From Desulfurobacterium indicum (GTDB lineage Bacteria > Aquificota > Aquificia > Desulfurobacteriales > Desulfurobacteriaceae), in assembly GCF_001968985.1 (NCBI RefSeq), contig NZ_MOEN01000012.1:1-45968 (forward strand): a DNA stretch of 45,968 nt, written 5' to 3'. The notes beneath the pieces were generated by a model that made no database searches, was not told the origin of the DNA, and worked only from the letters and a program-made list of their open reading frames with translations. A program made the position numbers and the translations under genes. Below are positions 9,880 through 18,504 of this stretch, piece by piece (the first letter of the stretch is position 1; every line of letters starts with the position of its first letter).

Positions 9880-10806
9880 ATGGGAGCTGCTTTTATCTTT
9901 CCCGGACAGGGTTCTCAGTATGTTGGAATGGGAAAAGAGATCTATGATGCCTTTCCTGAAGCACGTGAAGTTTTTGAAATGGCGTCAGAAGGGGCGAAAA
10001 TGGATATTGCAAAACTTTGTTTTGAATCTTCGGAAAGTGAACTGACACTTACATACAACGCTCAGCCTGCAATTTTAACCGTGAGTATGGCTGTTCTTAC
10101 TGTTTTGAGGAAAAACGGATTTTCTGTAAAGCCTGAGCTTGTTGCAGGCCATTCTTTAGGTGAATTTTCTGCATGCTGTGCCGCAGATGGTTTTTCAGTT
10201 TCTGACGGAGCTTATCTTGTCAGGAAAAGGGGAGAGTTCATGCAGGAAGCTGTGCCGGAAGGAATGGGCGGCATGACTGCTGTTATTGGTCTTCCTGCTG
10301 ATAAAATAGAGGAGATTTTAAAAACGGTAATTTCAGGTTTTGTTCAGATTGCGAACTATAACAGCCCTGAGCAAACGGTTATTTCCGGAGATATAAAAGC
10401 TCTTGAAGAAGCTGAGAAAAAGCTTGAAGAAACTGGAGCTAAAAGAATAGTGAGGCTTGCAGTTTCTGCTCCTTTCCACTCTGAACTTATGAAACCTGCT
10501 GCTGAAAGGTTGAAGGAAGAGATGGAAAAGATAGCTTTTAATATGCTTTCTGTTCCTCTTCTCAACAACGCTGATGTGAGTGAGTTGAAGCAACCTGATG
10601 AGGTGAAAAATTCTTTTTACAGGCAGATGTTCTCTCCTGTTAGATGGGTTGAAGATGTTAGCTATATGGAATCTAAAGGTATAGATTTGTGTTATGAGAT
10701 AGGTCCAAAAAATGTTTTGAAAGGTTTGATAAGGCGAATAACAAGGAATATAAAAGTTGTTAGTGTTGAAAAGCCAAAGGATATTGAGAAATTGCTTGAA
10801 GGGTAG
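9880..10806 (+). CDS. fabD: Malonyl-CoA:ACP transacylase
   Basis: This 308-residue enzyme transfers malonyl groups from CoA to acyl carrier protein for fatty acid synthesis. It shows FPGQGSQYVGMG at the N-terminus, the catalytic serine in GHSLGEFSA (about residues 90-98), the SAPFHSELM histidine segment and a C-terminal EIGPKNVLKGL. The ATG at 9880 follows TAGGAGG (9867-9873) by 6 bases; the in-frame TTG at 9874 directly abuts the SD and is unlikely. It leads a unit with pncA (3-bp gap) and an HPt gene. Other fab genes are not in the window. Confidence 0.95.
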   Translation: MGAAFIFPGQGSQYVGMGKEIYDAFPEAREVFEMASEGAKMDIAKLCFESSESELTLTYNAQPAILTVSMAVLTVLRKNGFSVKPELVAGHSLGEFSACCAADGFSVSDGAYLVRKRGEFMQEAVPEGMGGMTAVIGLPADKIEEILKTVISGFVQIANYNSPEQTVISGDIKALEEAEKKLEETGAKRIVRLAVSAPFHSELMKPAAERLKEEMEKIAFNMLSVPLLNNADVSELKQPDEVKNSFYRQMFSPVRWVEDVSYMESKGIDLCYEIGPKNVLKGLIRRITRNIKVVSVEKPKDIEKLLEG

Positions 10807-10809
10807 GAT

Positions 10810-11394
10810 ATGAAGCTAAATTTGACAGAAAAAGACGCATTGATTGTTGTTGATGTTCAAAAAGATTTCTGTCCGGGCGGTGCTCTGCCCGTTCCTTTTG
10901 GTGATAAAGTGGTAGAACCGTTGAATTTTTACATAAAGGTTTTTTCATCGTCAGGTCTTCCGATATTTGCTACGAGAGACTGGCATCCAGAGAATCACAT
11001 CTCTTTCAAAAAAAACGGCGGTTTGTGGCCTGTTCATTGTCTTCAAAATAGTGAAGGTGCTGAGTTTCACGATAATCTCAGGTTACCTCCAGATACTTTC
11101 ATAATAAACAAGGGGGACAGGCCTGAGCTTGAAGCCTATTCAGGTTTTCAGGGAACATTACTCGAATTTCTTTTAAAAGAGAGGGGAATAAGAAGAATTT
11201 TTGTTGGAGGTCTTGCAACTGATTATTGCGTAAAGCATACCGTCATTGGCGGGTTAAATCTTGGTTATCAGGTATTTCTTTTGTCAGATGCCGTTGCAGC
11301 TGTTAATATTAATCCTCAAGACGGTGAAGCAGCAGTTTTGGAAATGCTCGATAGAGGTGCTGTTAGTATTGTTCTGGAGGATATATATGTTTGA
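10810..11394 (+). CDS. pncA: Nicotinamidase
   Basis: This 194-residue cysteine hydrolase of the isochorismatase fold deamidates nicotinamide to nicotinate for NAD salvage. The catalytic triad is visible: D15 (in VVDVQKDF), K101 (in INKGDRPE) and C140 (in ATDYCVKH). The metal-binding D57, H59 and H63 lie in TRDWHPENH. WPVHC and the DFCPGGAL loop are characteristic of PncA rather than of other isochorismatases. It sits 3 bp after fabD and its last 8 bp overlap the start of the HPt gene. Confidence 0.92.
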   Translation: MKLNLTEKDALIVVDVQKDFCPGGALPVPFGDKVVEPLNFYIKVFSSSGLPIFATRDWHPENHISFKKNGGLWPVHCLQNSEGAEFHDNLRLPPDTFIINKGDRPELEAYSGFQGTLLEFLLKERGIRRIFVGGLATDYCVKHTVIGGLNLGYQVFLLSDAVAAVNINPQDGEAAVLEMLDRGAVSIVLEDIYV

Positions 11395-11731
11395 TTATTC
11401 TATGGATAGGCTCGATAAAGATAGGATTAAAAAAGCCGCATTGGACTATTTGTTGAGTATGGAGTTTGACAGAGATACTGCTGAAATGATAGCAAATACA
11501 GGTGTTGAGAATTTGAAAGAGAATATAGAGGAATTAATTCAAACCTTAAACGGAGGAGATTTTCAGAAGGCTGCAGATGTGGCTCATACTATAAAAGGAA
11601 TACTGTGGAATATGGGTTTGCAGGAAGAGGGAAGTCTGTTTAAAAAAGTGCAGCTTGCACTTCTTGATGGTGCACCTGAAGATATTTTGAAAGGTTCCCT
11701 TGTGAAAGCTCTTAATTCAATATCTAAGTAA
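11387..11731 (+). CDS. Stand-alone histidine phosphotransfer (HPt) domain protein
   Basis: This 114-residue helical protein contains the HPt signature AHTIKG with the phosphoacceptor H67, followed by the WNMGL turn of the four-helix bundle. HPt proteins relay phosphate between receiver domains. The ATG at 11387 is preceded by GGAGG (11376-11380) at 6 bases. It overlaps pncA by 8 bp at its start, and its stop region overlaps by 8 bp the end of the convergent response regulator gene at 11724. That neighbour has a receiver domain and is a candidate partner, but this is inference from position. The N-terminal 45 residues are charged and not recognised. Confidence 0.8.
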   Translation: MFDYSMDRLDKDRIKKAALDYLLSMEFDRDTAEMIANTGVENLKENIEELIQTLNGGDFQKAADVAHTIKGILWNMGLQEEGSLFKKVQLALLDGAPEDILKGSLVKALNSISK

Positions 11732-12839
11732 TTATTGGCGGTGGTCTGAAATCTATGTGGTCGTTTAATAGGGGATTTTCTACTATATTTTCGGCAGGGG
11801 GGTTCTCTTTTATCTTTAGAACTTCTTCTTTTGAAGATAGGAAGGCATTCACTACTTGAGGATCAAATTTTTTTCCGGCGTTTTCTCTTATGAAGTTAAA
11901 GACAGAGTGTATATCCCATCCCTTTTTGTAAGGTCTTGCTTCGCCAAGAGCGTCAAATACGTCTGCTACAGATACAATTCTGGCTTCGACGGGAATAGCT
12001 TTCCCTTTTAATTTGTAAGGATATCCGCTTCCGTCCCAGTTTTCGTGATGATAGAGAGCAATTCTTGCTGCCATTTTGAGAACTTTTACCTTGCTATTTG
12101 CAAGAAGCCTGTATCCGTAAATGGTGTGTTTTTTCATTATTTCCATCTCTTCCGGTGTTAATTTGCCCTTTTTCTTTAAAATAGAGTCAGGTATGGCAAT
12201 TTTACCTATGTCGTGAAGAGGGGCTGCAAGATATATGTTTTCGCAAAAGGTATCGCTGTAACCGAGTTTTTGTGCTATTAGTTGGGAATATAATGCGACT
12301 CTTTCAATGTGATGACCGGTCATTTCATCTCTAAATTCTGCAGCCATCGAGAGTCTCAGGATGATTTCTCTGTCTCTCATTTTTATTTCTTTCAAAGAGC
12401 GGTCAATTTCATATTTGAGAAGTTGTGCTTTGTTTTTAATTAGTTTTTCTTTAAGACGAAGTCTTAAAAGGTTTCTGACTTTTGGAATAAATTCCAGTTT
12501 ATCTAAAGGTTTTGTTAAAAAGTCGGTTGCTCCGAGAGCAAGCGCTTCTCTTTTTATGTTTCTTGCGTGTTCTGCCGTTACCATTATAAAAATTACCGAT
12601 TCTTTGTCGGGAAGTTGCCTTACTTCCTTTAGAAGCTCTATACCGTTCATATCCGGCATTATGTAATCAGAAATTATCATGTCAACGTTGTTCTCTTCTA
12701 TGTAGTCGAGGGCATCTTCTGAGCTGCGAAACGTCTTTGTTTCTATAGGCATAGGGAATTCGATGCTTTTTATCATTTCTTCCATAAAAAAGAGGAAGAA
12801 AGGTTGGTCATCTATTAGAACTATTGTCATTGTTTCCAT
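11724..12839 (-). CDS. Response regulator with HD-GYP c-di-GMP phosphodiesterase output domain
   Basis: This 371-residue, RpfG-like regulator has an N-terminal receiver domain (about 4-125; phosphoacceptor D58 in ISDYIMPD, conserved T/K at TAE and KPLD), a helical linker, and an HD-GYP domain (about 165-350). The domain has H209-D210 in LHDIGK, the [11 protein letters not shown] motif (GYP 272-274) and [11 protein letters not shown]. It would hydrolyse cyclic di-GMP in response to phosphorylation. The start is ATG 12839, or ATG 12830 nine bases inside. It overlaps the upstream dCMP deaminase gene by 32 bp and is last in the purS-purQ-deaminase unit. No kinase is adjacent; an HPt protein is encoded convergently. 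Confidence 0.92.
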   Translation of the reverse strand: METMTIVLIDDQPFFLFFMEEMIKSIEFPMPIETKTFRSSEDALDYIEENNVDMIISDYIMPDMNGIELLKEVRQLPDKESVIFIMVTAEHARNIKREALALGATDFLTKPLDKLEFIPKVRNLLRLRLKEKLIKNKAQLLKYEIDRSLKEIKMRDREIILRLSMAAEFRDEMTGHHIERVALYSQLIAQKLGYSDTFCENIYLAAPLHDIGKIAIPDSILKKKGKLTPEEMEIMKKHTIYGYRLLANSKVKVLKMAARIALYHHENWDGSGYPYKLKGKAIPVEARIVSVADVFDALGEARPYKKGWDIHSVFNFIRENAGKKFDPQVVNAFLSSKEEVLKIKENPPAENIVENPLLNDHIDFRPPPIIT

Positions 12840-13314
12840 TTGTTTCTTCCTCGACTTTCACTTTAAAAAACTTTTTGATTTGAATAACGGTAAGTCCTGC
12901 CTCTTTGGCTATCTCTTTTGCCAGCCAGTCCGGGTAGCCTTCAACGTATATAATCTTTTTGATACCTGCGTTTATAAGCATTTTTGTGCAAAGACTACAC
13001 GGACAGTGTGTGCAGTAAAGAACAGCTCCTTTCGTTGATACTCCGTGTAAAGCTGCCTGTATTATTGCGTTCTGTTCCGCATGTAGTCCTCTGCACAGTT
13101 CGTGTCTTTCGCCGCTCGGAACGTTCAGTTTTTCCCTTAAACAACCCACTTCGTCAGGATGTTTTAATCCCGATGGAGCTCCATTGTAACCTGTGGCAAT
13201 TATCCTTTTGTCTTTCACAAGAACCGCTCCGACTTTTCTTCTTAAACAGGTGGAACGGCTGGATACCATGTATGCTATTGATAAGAAGTAGTCGTCCCAT
13301 GAAGGCCGATTCAT
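12808..13314 (-). CDS. Deoxycytidylate (dCMP) deaminase
   Basis: This 168-residue zinc enzyme of the ComEB/dCMP deaminase family converts dCMP to dUMP. It contains [10 protein letters not shown] (substrate region), the zinc histidine and catalytic glutamate in LHAEQNAI, and the zinc cysteines in THCPCSLC. The RPSWDDYF N-terminus is typical. It begins 4 bp after the purQ stop and its C-terminal 32 bp overlap the regulator gene. With the dUTPase at 38918-39781 it gives two routes to dUMP in this window. The C-terminal tail is asparagine-rich and not conserved. Confidence 0.92.
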   Translation of the reverse strand: MNRPSWDDYFLSIAYMVSSRSTCLRRKVGAVLVKDKRIIATGYNGAPSGLKHPDEVGCLREKLNVPSGERHELCRGLHAEQNAIIQAALHGVSTKGAVLYCTHCPCSLCTKMLINAGIKKIIYVEGYPDWLAKEIAKEAGLTVIQIKKFFKVKVEEETNGNNDNSSNR

Positions 13315-13318
13315 CGTT

Positions 13319-14014
13319 TCACGCTTTCAGTGCAGTTTCAACTATGGATTTAAACATTCTAAAGCCGTCTGTGCTTCCCAATACTGCTTCCGATGCCCTT
13401 TCGGGGTGGGGCATGAGACCAAATACGTTTCCTCTTTTGTTGCATATCCCTGCTATGTTATTCAATGAGCCGTTAGGGTTAAATTCGTCGCTTACGATGC
13501 CTTCCGGTGAGCAGTATCTTACGACAACCTGCCCGTTTTTTTCTATGTTTTTTAGTGTTTCAGGTGTGCATGTGTAGTTACCTTCTGCGTGAGCAATAGG
13601 AATATTTATGACTTCTTCTTTCGAATAGAGTGATGTAAATGGAATTTCGTTGTTTTCCACCTTAAGGTGAACAAACTTGCAGACAAATGAGAGGTTTTTG
13701 TTGGGCATCATGGCTCCGGGAAGTAGCCCCATCTCAAGGAGTATCTGGAATCCGTTACAGATTCCCATCACAAGCCCGCCTTTTTCGGCAAATTCGTAAA
13801 TAGCTTCTGATATAGGTGATAGCTTTGCCATTGCTCCGGCTCTTAAATAATCTCCGTAAGAGAATCCTCCCGGTACAATTATGCAGTCAATGTCAGAAAT
13901 ACTTTTCTCTTTGTGCCAGAGGTATTTAACCTCTTCCCCTAAAACTTTTTCGATAACCCATCCTATATCTTTATCGCAGTTGCTTCCCGGATATACAGGT
14001 ATGCCAAATTTCAT
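13319..14014 (-). CDS. purQ: Phosphoribosylformylglycinamidine synthase subunit I (glutamine amidotransferase)
   Basis: This 231-residue class I glutaminase domain supplies ammonia to PurL for FGAM synthesis in purine biosynthesis. It shows [23 protein letters not shown], the nucleophile cysteine in MGICNGFQ (near residue 85) and the histidine-glutamate pair in LMPHPER. It lies 8 bp after purS; PurS, PurQ and PurL form the three-protein complex used by Gram-positives and many thermophiles. PurL is encoded separately at 31472-33685. Length and motifs are normal. Confidence 0.95.
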   Translation of the reverse strand: MKFGIPVYPGSNCDKDIGWVIEKVLGEEVKYLWHKEKSISDIDCIIVPGGFSYGDYLRAGAMAKLSPISEAIYEFAEKGGLVMGICNGFQILLEMGLLPGAMMPNKNLSFVCKFVHLKVENNEIPFTSLYSKEEVINIPIAHAEGNYTCTPETLKNIEKNGQVVVRYCSPEGIVSDEFNPNGSLNNIAGICNKRGNVFGLMPHPERASEAVLGSTDGFRMFKSIVETALKA

Positions 14015-14022
14015 CTTTTACC

Positions 14023-14283
14023 TCATTGGCTATTTTCTGTAATTTCAAAGGTGTATTCTTCAATTACAGGGTTTACAAGAAATCTCTTCGCCATCTCTCT
14101 GATTTCATTTTCTACTTCCTCTTTTGAAGAAGCTTCTATTTCCATGGTTATGTATTTACCTACTCTGACATTTTTTACCTTTTCAAAACCAAGGCTGTGA
14201 GCGGCTTTCTCAACAGCAACGCCCTGAGGATCAAGGATGCCTTCTCTATAGGATATAAAAATTTTAACATTGTAATTTGCCAT
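14023..14283 (-). CDS. purS: Phosphoribosylformylglycinamidine synthase subunit PurS
   Basis: This 86-residue small subunit bridges PurQ and PurL. Family features are the LDPQGVAVEKAAHSLGF segment and VRVGKYITMEI, with a C-terminal NPVIEEY segment. The ATG at 14283 is chosen because GAGGTG lies 6 bases upstream; the in-frame GTG at 14292 is part of that SD. It is the first gene of the minus-strand unit purS-purQ-dCMP deaminase-HD-GYP regulator and is divergent from the CPBP-like gene, with only 57 bp between the two starts. Confidence 0.92.
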   Translation of the reverse strand: MANYNVKIFISYREGILDPQGVAVEKAAHSLGFEKVKNVRVGKYITMEIEASSKEEVENEIREMAKRFLVNPVIEEYTFEITENSQ

Positions 14284-14340
14284 TTCTATCACCTCTGTTG
14301 CATAATTTCAATAGAAATTTTATCACATGGAAGGTTTGCC

Positions 14341-14877
14341 GTGTTTTTGAAACGGTGTGAAAGATGCCAGTTTATGAAGCCTTATTTTGCCTTTTTCGTA
14401 GGGGAAGGAATTTCAGTTACTTTTTTTCCTCTATTTGAGCCGTTTGTTAATGTAATCTGTCTTGTTGTCGTTCCTGTTCTTGTTTACAGAAAACGTTTTG
14501 AGGAGTTAGGAGTCAGGAATTTTAAGAAAGGTTTTCTTTACGGGATTTCGGCTTTTGTTTTTTTGCCTTTTATTAATCTTATATATTTTCCTGTTGCTCT
14601 CATTGATGCGTTCTCTCAGGAGTTGTTTTTTAAAGGTTTTTTCTATTCCGTATTCGAGAATGAATATATTTTCTGGAAGATTTCCAGATTGAACCTTATA
14701 TCGAGTTTCCTTTACTTTCTAATTTTTTTGACTATCTCTCGTAGTCTGTTCTCTTTTTCTTACTTTTTGGTTTCTATTATTTGTGGTGTTCTCTACGAAG
14801 AAAGCGATTCCATAGTCGCTCCTTTTATGTTCCATTTGGGATTTTTCTTGAGTAAATTTTCTGGTATTTGGAGGTGA
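14341..14877 (+). CDS. CPBP/CAAX-protease-like integral membrane protein (degenerate motifs)
   Basis: This hydrophobic protein of about 178 residues has around five membrane segments. The segment SQELFFKGFF resembles the EExxxR motif of CPBP intramembrane proteases but carries Q-E and K instead of E-E and R. A later IICGVLYEES...MFH segment resembles the motif with the second histidine. It may therefore be an inactive or divergent member. The GTG at 14341 is chosen from GGAAGG 6 bases upstream (14329-14334); ATG 14374 is an alternative. It directly precedes lspA, whose SD overlaps its last codons, so the two are co-expressed. Function unknown. Confidence 0.5.
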   Translation: MFLKRCERCQFMKPYFAFFVGEGISVTFFPLFEPFVNVICLVVVPVLVYRKRFEELGVRNFKKGFLYGISAFVFLPFINLIYFPVALIDAFSQELFFKGFFYSVFENEYIFWKISRLNLISSFLYFLIFLTISRSLFSFSYFLVSIICGVLYEESDSIVAPFMFHLGFFLSKFSGIWR

Positions 14878-14880
14878 TTT

Positions 14881-15348
14881 TTGATTCCGTTTTTAGTTGC
14901 TTTTTTTGTTTTTGCAATTGATAGGATAACTAAAATGGTTGCTTTTAAGTATTTAAAGGGTAAAGTTATCGCTGTCATTCCCGGTTTTTTCAATCTGGTG
15001 CTGGCACAAAACAGAGGTGCGGCTTTTAGTATTTTTTCTTCTACGTCAGGGTGGGGAAGGTTTATAATGCTCATAGGTTTTCCGATAGTTATCGTTATTT
15101 TTATAATGTATCTGCTTTTGACGAAAAGAGAGTATTCTTTATATCTTAAAATTGCTCTTGCTCTTATTCTTGGTGGGGCTTTGGGGAATCTTTATGATAG
15201 AATTGTTTATGGAACGGTAGTTGATTTTCTGGATTTTTATTTTGGAAAATATCACTGGCCTACTTTTAATGTTGCTGATATAGCTGTATTTCTGGGAACG
15301 GTAATGTTGATTCTGAACGTTTCAAGGGAAAAAAAGGCAGAAGCTTGA
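14881..15348 (+). CDS. lspA: Lipoprotein signal peptidase (signal peptidase II)
   Basis: This 155-residue inner-membrane aspartyl protease removes signal peptides from diacylglyceryl-modified prolipoproteins. Four membrane helices are visible. The catalytic aspartates are D115 (in GTVVDFLDF) and D133 (in FNVADIAV), with the conserved AQNRGAAFS and GNLYDR segments. The TTG start at 14881 is favoured by GGAGGTGA just upstream, which overlaps the stop of the preceding gene. Length is typical. No lipoprotein biosynthesis genes are nearby. Confidence 0.95.
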   Translation: MIPFLVAFFVFAIDRITKMVAFKYLKGKVIAVIPGFFNLVLAQNRGAAFSIFSSTSGWGRFIMLIGFPIVIVIFIMYLLLTKREYSLYLKIALALILGGALGNLYDRIVYGTVVDFLDFYFGKYHWPTFNVADIAVFLGTVMLILNVSREKKAEA

Positions 15349-15350
15349 TG

Positions 15351-15359
15351 TGATACAAT
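15351..15359 (+). promoter_or_regulatory. Predicted extended -10 promoter for mdh-fumarase alpha
   Basis: TG at 15351-15352, one base, then TACAAT (15354-15359), located just after the lspA stop and 46 bp before the malate dehydrogenase start. No clear -35 box at the usual spacing. Confidence 0.4.
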
Positions 15360-15405
15360 ATTCTCTCCTTCCGTTTCACAAAATTTCACTTTCAGGAGGC
15401 GAAAA

Positions 15406-16347
15406 TTGGAAAGAAAAAAAATAACAATAGTCGGAGCCGGAAACATAGGAGCTACTCTTGCACTTCTGCTCGCAAGAAGGGAGGTTGCTGATGTCTATCT
15501 TATTGATATTGATGAAGGAATTGCAAAAGGAAAAGCCCTTGATATTATGGAAGCATCTCCGATTTTAGGTTTTAACTCAAGGGTTGTTGGAACGGGAAAT
15601 TATGAAGATACTGCCAACTCTGATCTTGTTGTTATAACAGCAGGCTTTCCGAGAAAGCCCGGTATGAGCAGAGACGACCTTTTGTTTAAAAACTTTGAAG
15701 TTGTTAAGAGTGTAACTGAGCAGATTAAAAAGTATTCACCTGAGACTTTCATTATCGTTGTTACTAATCCTCTTGATGCCATGACATACACTGCTCTTAA
15801 AGTTTCTGGATTTCCTTCCCACAGGGTCATGGGAATGGCAGGTGCCCTTGACGCTGCCCGATTTGCTTATTTCCTTTCGGAAAAAACGGGGATTTCTGTT
15901 GAAAACATAAGGGCGTTCGTTATAGGAAGTCACGGTGATGATATGGTTCCTCTTAAAAGATATACGACTGTAAGCGGTATCCCGGTTAAGTATTTTCTTT
16001 CTGATGAGGAACTTGAGGAGCTTGTAAATAGAACGAGATTTGCCGGTGGAGAAATAGTTTCTCTGCTTAAAAGAGGAAGTGCTTTTTACGCACCAGCTGC
16101 TTCAATTCTTGATATGGCTGTATCTATTCTCTGGAATAAAAGAAAAATCATTTCCTGCAGTGTTTATCTTGAAGGAGATGCAGGGAAGTATTATGGAGCT
16201 GAAGGGCTTTGTGTTGGCGTGCCTGTTGTTCTTGGAAAAAACGGTATAGAAAGAGTTGTAAAATTAGAGCTTTCCGATTATGAATGGGCGCAGTGGAGAA
16301 AGTCAGTTGAATCTGTTAAGAATCTTGTTGAAAAACTTCCTCTTTAG
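15406..16347 (+). CDS. mdh: Malate dehydrogenase (LDH-like, NAD(P)-dependent)
   Basis: This 313-residue enzyme reduces oxaloacetate to malate. It has the Rossmann motif GAGNIG (10-15), acidic D34/D36 at the end of the second strand favouring NAD, and R83 and R89 in FPRKPGMSRDD. R83 is the position that marks malate rather than lactate specificity. TNPLDAMT is present, as are the catalytic relay D149/H176 (in ALDAARF and GSHGDDM) and R152. The TTG start at 15406 follows AGGAGG by 6 bases. It is 10 bp upstream of fumarase alpha, so the two consecutive rTCA reactions are co-transcribed. Confidence 0.93.
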   Translation: MERKKITIVGAGNIGATLALLLARREVADVYLIDIDEGIAKGKALDIMEASPILGFNSRVVGTGNYEDTANSDLVVITAGFPRKPGMSRDDLLFKNFEVVKSVTEQIKKYSPETFIIVVTNPLDAMTYTALKVSGFPSHRVMGMAGALDAARFAYFLSEKTGISVENIRAFVIGSHGDDMVPLKRYTTVSGIPVKYFLSDEELEELVNRTRFAGGEIVSLLKRGSAFYAPAASILDMAVSILWNKRKIISCSVYLEGDAGKYYGAEGLCVGVPVVLGKNGIERVVKLELSDYEWAQWRKSVESVKNLVEKLPL

Positions 16348-16357
16348 GAGATAAGAG

Positions 16358-17203
16358 ATGAGAGAGATTCATGTTAATAAAATAAGGGAGGCTGTTAAAA
16401 ATTTATGTATGGATGTTAACTACTATCTTCCTGAAGATGTTCTTGCCTCTTTTGATAGAGGGATAGAAAAGGAAAAGTCTCCGGTAGGCAGGAATGTTTT
16501 TGAGATTTTGAAGGAGAATGCTGCCATAGCCTCGGAGAAAAAGATTCCCTACTGCCAGGATACCGGATTTGCTGTTCTTTTTGTTGAGTTAGGACAGAAT
16601 GTCAGGATTGTTGGTGGTGATATAAACGAGGCGATAAAAGAAGGAGTTGCCGAGGGTTATACAGAGGGATATTTGAGAAAATCCATAGTTACAGATCCCC
16701 TGTTTGACAGGAAAAATACCGGGGATAATACACCTCCGATTATTCATTACTCAATTGTGCCCGGAGATAAATTGAAAATTAAAATGGCTGCTAAAGGTGG
16801 TGGAAGCGAGAACATGAGCCGTCTCGCCATGTTAAAGCCGGCTGATGGTGTTGAAGGTGTTAAAAAGTTTGTTCTTGAGACAGTTAGTGAAGCAGGTCCA
16901 AATCCGTGTCCTCCTATTATTGTGGGAGTTGGAGTCGGTGGAACCTTTGAGAAAGTCGCTTATCTTGCCAAAAAGTCTCTCATGAGGCCAATAGGAGACA
17001 GAAATCCCGATCCAAGATATGCAGCGTTAGAGGAAGAGCTCCTGGAAAAAATAAATAAGCTTGGAATTGGTCCTGCCGGATTCGGGGGAACTGTTACAGC
17101 TCTTGATGTTAAAATTGAGTGGTATCCCTGTCATATAGCCTCCCTTCCTGTTGCGGTGAATATTCAGTGTCACGCTTCAAGACATAAAGAAGTAGAACTA
17201 TGA
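16358..17203 (+). CDS. Class I fumarate hydratase, alpha subunit (N-terminal domain type)
   Basis: This 281-residue Fe-S hydro-lyase alpha subunit binds the catalytic [4Fe-4S] cluster. Candidate ligands are the cysteines in PYCQDTGFA (about residue 67), GPNPCPPIIVG (about 186) and the C-terminal WYPCHIASLP region. KGGGSENMS and GVGVGGTFEKVA are characteristic. With the beta subunit at 466-1032 it forms the two-subunit fumarase. It follows mdh by 10 bp with a GGAGATAAG SD and is probably the last gene of this unit, since a GC-rich hairpin follows at 17209-17226. Confidence 0.94.
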   Translation: MREIHVNKIREAVKNLCMDVNYYLPEDVLASFDRGIEKEKSPVGRNVFEILKENAAIASEKKIPYCQDTGFAVLFVELGQNVRIVGGDINEAIKEGVAEGYTEGYLRKSIVTDPLFDRKNTGDNTPPIIHYSIVPGDKLKIKMAAKGGGSENMSRLAMLKPADGVEGVKKFVLETVSEAGPNPCPPIIVGVGVGGTFEKVAYLAKKSLMRPIGDRNPDPRYAALEEELLEKINKLGIGPAGFGGTVTALDVKIEWYPCHIASLPVAVNIQCHASRHKEVEL

Positions 17204-17208
17204 AATTG

Positions 17209-17226
17209 AGCGGGGAATCCCCCGCT
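17209..17226 (+). terminator. Probable terminator hairpin after fumarase alpha
   Basis: AGCGGGG (17209-17215), 4-base loop, CCCCGCT (17220-17226), a perfect 7-bp GC-rich stem right after the fumarase alpha stop. The downstream T-run is short (TTTT after CCCC), so termination strength is uncertain. Confidence 0.55.
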
Positions 17227-17265
17227 TGTCCCCTTTTAACTCCTGCCTTGTGGTTAATATTAAGT

Positions 17266-17271
17266 TATAAT
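17266..17271 (+). promoter_or_regulatory. Candidate -10 box upstream of the aspartate aminotransferase gene
   Basis: A consensus TATAAT lies 43 bp before the aminotransferase ATG and after the hairpin at 17209-17226. A matching -35 at 16-18 bp is not evident, and the TTGTGG at 17248-17253 is too close (12 bp). Position makes a promoter likely; the exact site is uncertain. Confidence 0.35.
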
Positions 17272-17313
17272 TTTTTCTAAGGGTTTTTCTAATTTGATTA
17301 CTGGAGGATAGGA

Positions 17314-18504
17314 ATGATAAAACTTTCAAAACGTGTTGTTAATATGAATCCTTCTCCTACCATGGCAATTACTGCCAAGGCAAAAGAGATGAGGAGAAAA
17401 GGTATTGATGTTGTAGGATTTGGTGCAGGAGAACCGGATTTTGATACGCCTCCTCACATAAAGGAAGCTGCGATAAGGGCTATGGAAGAGGGTTTTACAA
17501 GATATACTCCTGCTGCCGGGATTCCGGAACTAAGGGAGGCTGTTGCCGAGAAGTTAAAAAGAGAGAACGGGATAGATTATTCGCCATCTCATGTTGTAAT
17601 AACGGACGGTGCAAAATTTGCCCTGTTTTCACTTATGCTTTCTGTGATAGAAGAGGGTGATGAGGTTGTGATTCCTGCTCCTTATTGGGTGACATATCCG
17701 GAACAGGTTAAATTTGCAGGTGGAACACCTGTTTTTGTTGAAACATCTGAGGAAAACGGGTTTGTCCTTACGGTTGACCTTTTGGAAAAAGTTGTAACCG
17801 ATAAAACGAAACTTCTTATTCTCTGTTCTCCGAGTAATCCGACAGGTGCTGTTATCCCTGCAAAAGAGTTAGAAAAAATAGGAAAATTTTGTGCCGAAAG
17901 GGGTATTTTGATAGCTTCCGATGAATGTTATGAAAAACTTTTGTATGATGGAGAAAAGCACGTAAGTATTGCTTCTATTTCTCCTGAAATCAGACAGGTT
18001 ACCATTACAATAAATGCTCTTTCAAAGGCTTATTCAATGACCGGCTGGAGAGTCGGTTATGCCGCAGGTCCTGAAGAAATTATTTCTTCAATGATAAAGA
18101 TAAACTCTCAGTCCATTTCTAACGTTAATGCAATTGCTCAGAAAGCTGGAGTTGCTGCTTTGACGGGTCCTCAGGCTTTTCTTGGTGATTGGCTTAAAGC
18201 TTTTGATGAAAGAAGGCGTTACATGGTTGAGAAGTTAAATTCTATTCCCGGTGTTACGTGCACGATACCAAAAGGGGCTTTTTATGCCTTTCCGAATGTT
18301 AAGACAGTGATCGAAAAAGGCGGTTTCAAGGATGATTTTGAGTTTGCAGATTTTCTCCTTGAGAATGCGAAAATAGCGGCTGTTCCGGGATCTGCCTTCG
18401 GTTATCCCGGTTATATGAGATTTTCTTACGCTACTTCTATGGAGAATATCAAAAAAGGTCTTGATAGGTTTGAAGTTGCCGTTAAGGCCATAATGGAGAA
18501 ATGA
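17314..18504 (+). CDS. aspC: Aspartate aminotransferase (class I, Ib-type)
   Basis: This 396-residue PLP enzyme interconverts aspartate/2-oxoglutarate and oxaloacetate/glutamate. It shows FGAGEPDFDTP, AAGIPELREA, the APYWVTYPEQ tyrosine/tryptophan region, CSPSNPTGAV, the PLP lysine in NALSKAYSMTGWRVGY (about residue 234) and the substrate arginine in MRFSYATS. It fits the Ib subgroup of thermophilic bacteria; some members also take prephenate. It overlaps the next gene by 4 bp. It connects amino-acid synthesis to the oxaloacetate pool used by malate dehydrogenase, encoded just upstream. Confidence 0.9.
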   Translation: MIKLSKRVVNMNPSPTMAITAKAKEMRRKGIDVVGFGAGEPDFDTPPHIKEAAIRAMEEGFTRYTPAAGIPELREAVAEKLKRENGIDYSPSHVVITDGAKFALFSLMLSVIEEGDEVVIPAPYWVTYPEQVKFAGGTPVFVETSEENGFVLTVDLLEKVVTDKTKLLILCSPSNPTGAVIPAKELEKIGKFCAERGILIASDECYEKLLYDGEKHVSIASISPEIRQVTITINALSKAYSMTGWRVGYAAGPEEIISSMIKINSQSISNVNAIAQKAGVAALTGPQAFLGDWLKAFDERRRYMVEKLNSIPGVTCTIPKGAFYAFPNVKTVIEKGGFKDDFEFADFLLENAKIAAVPGSAFGYPGYMRFSYATSMENIKKGLDRFEVAVKAIMEK

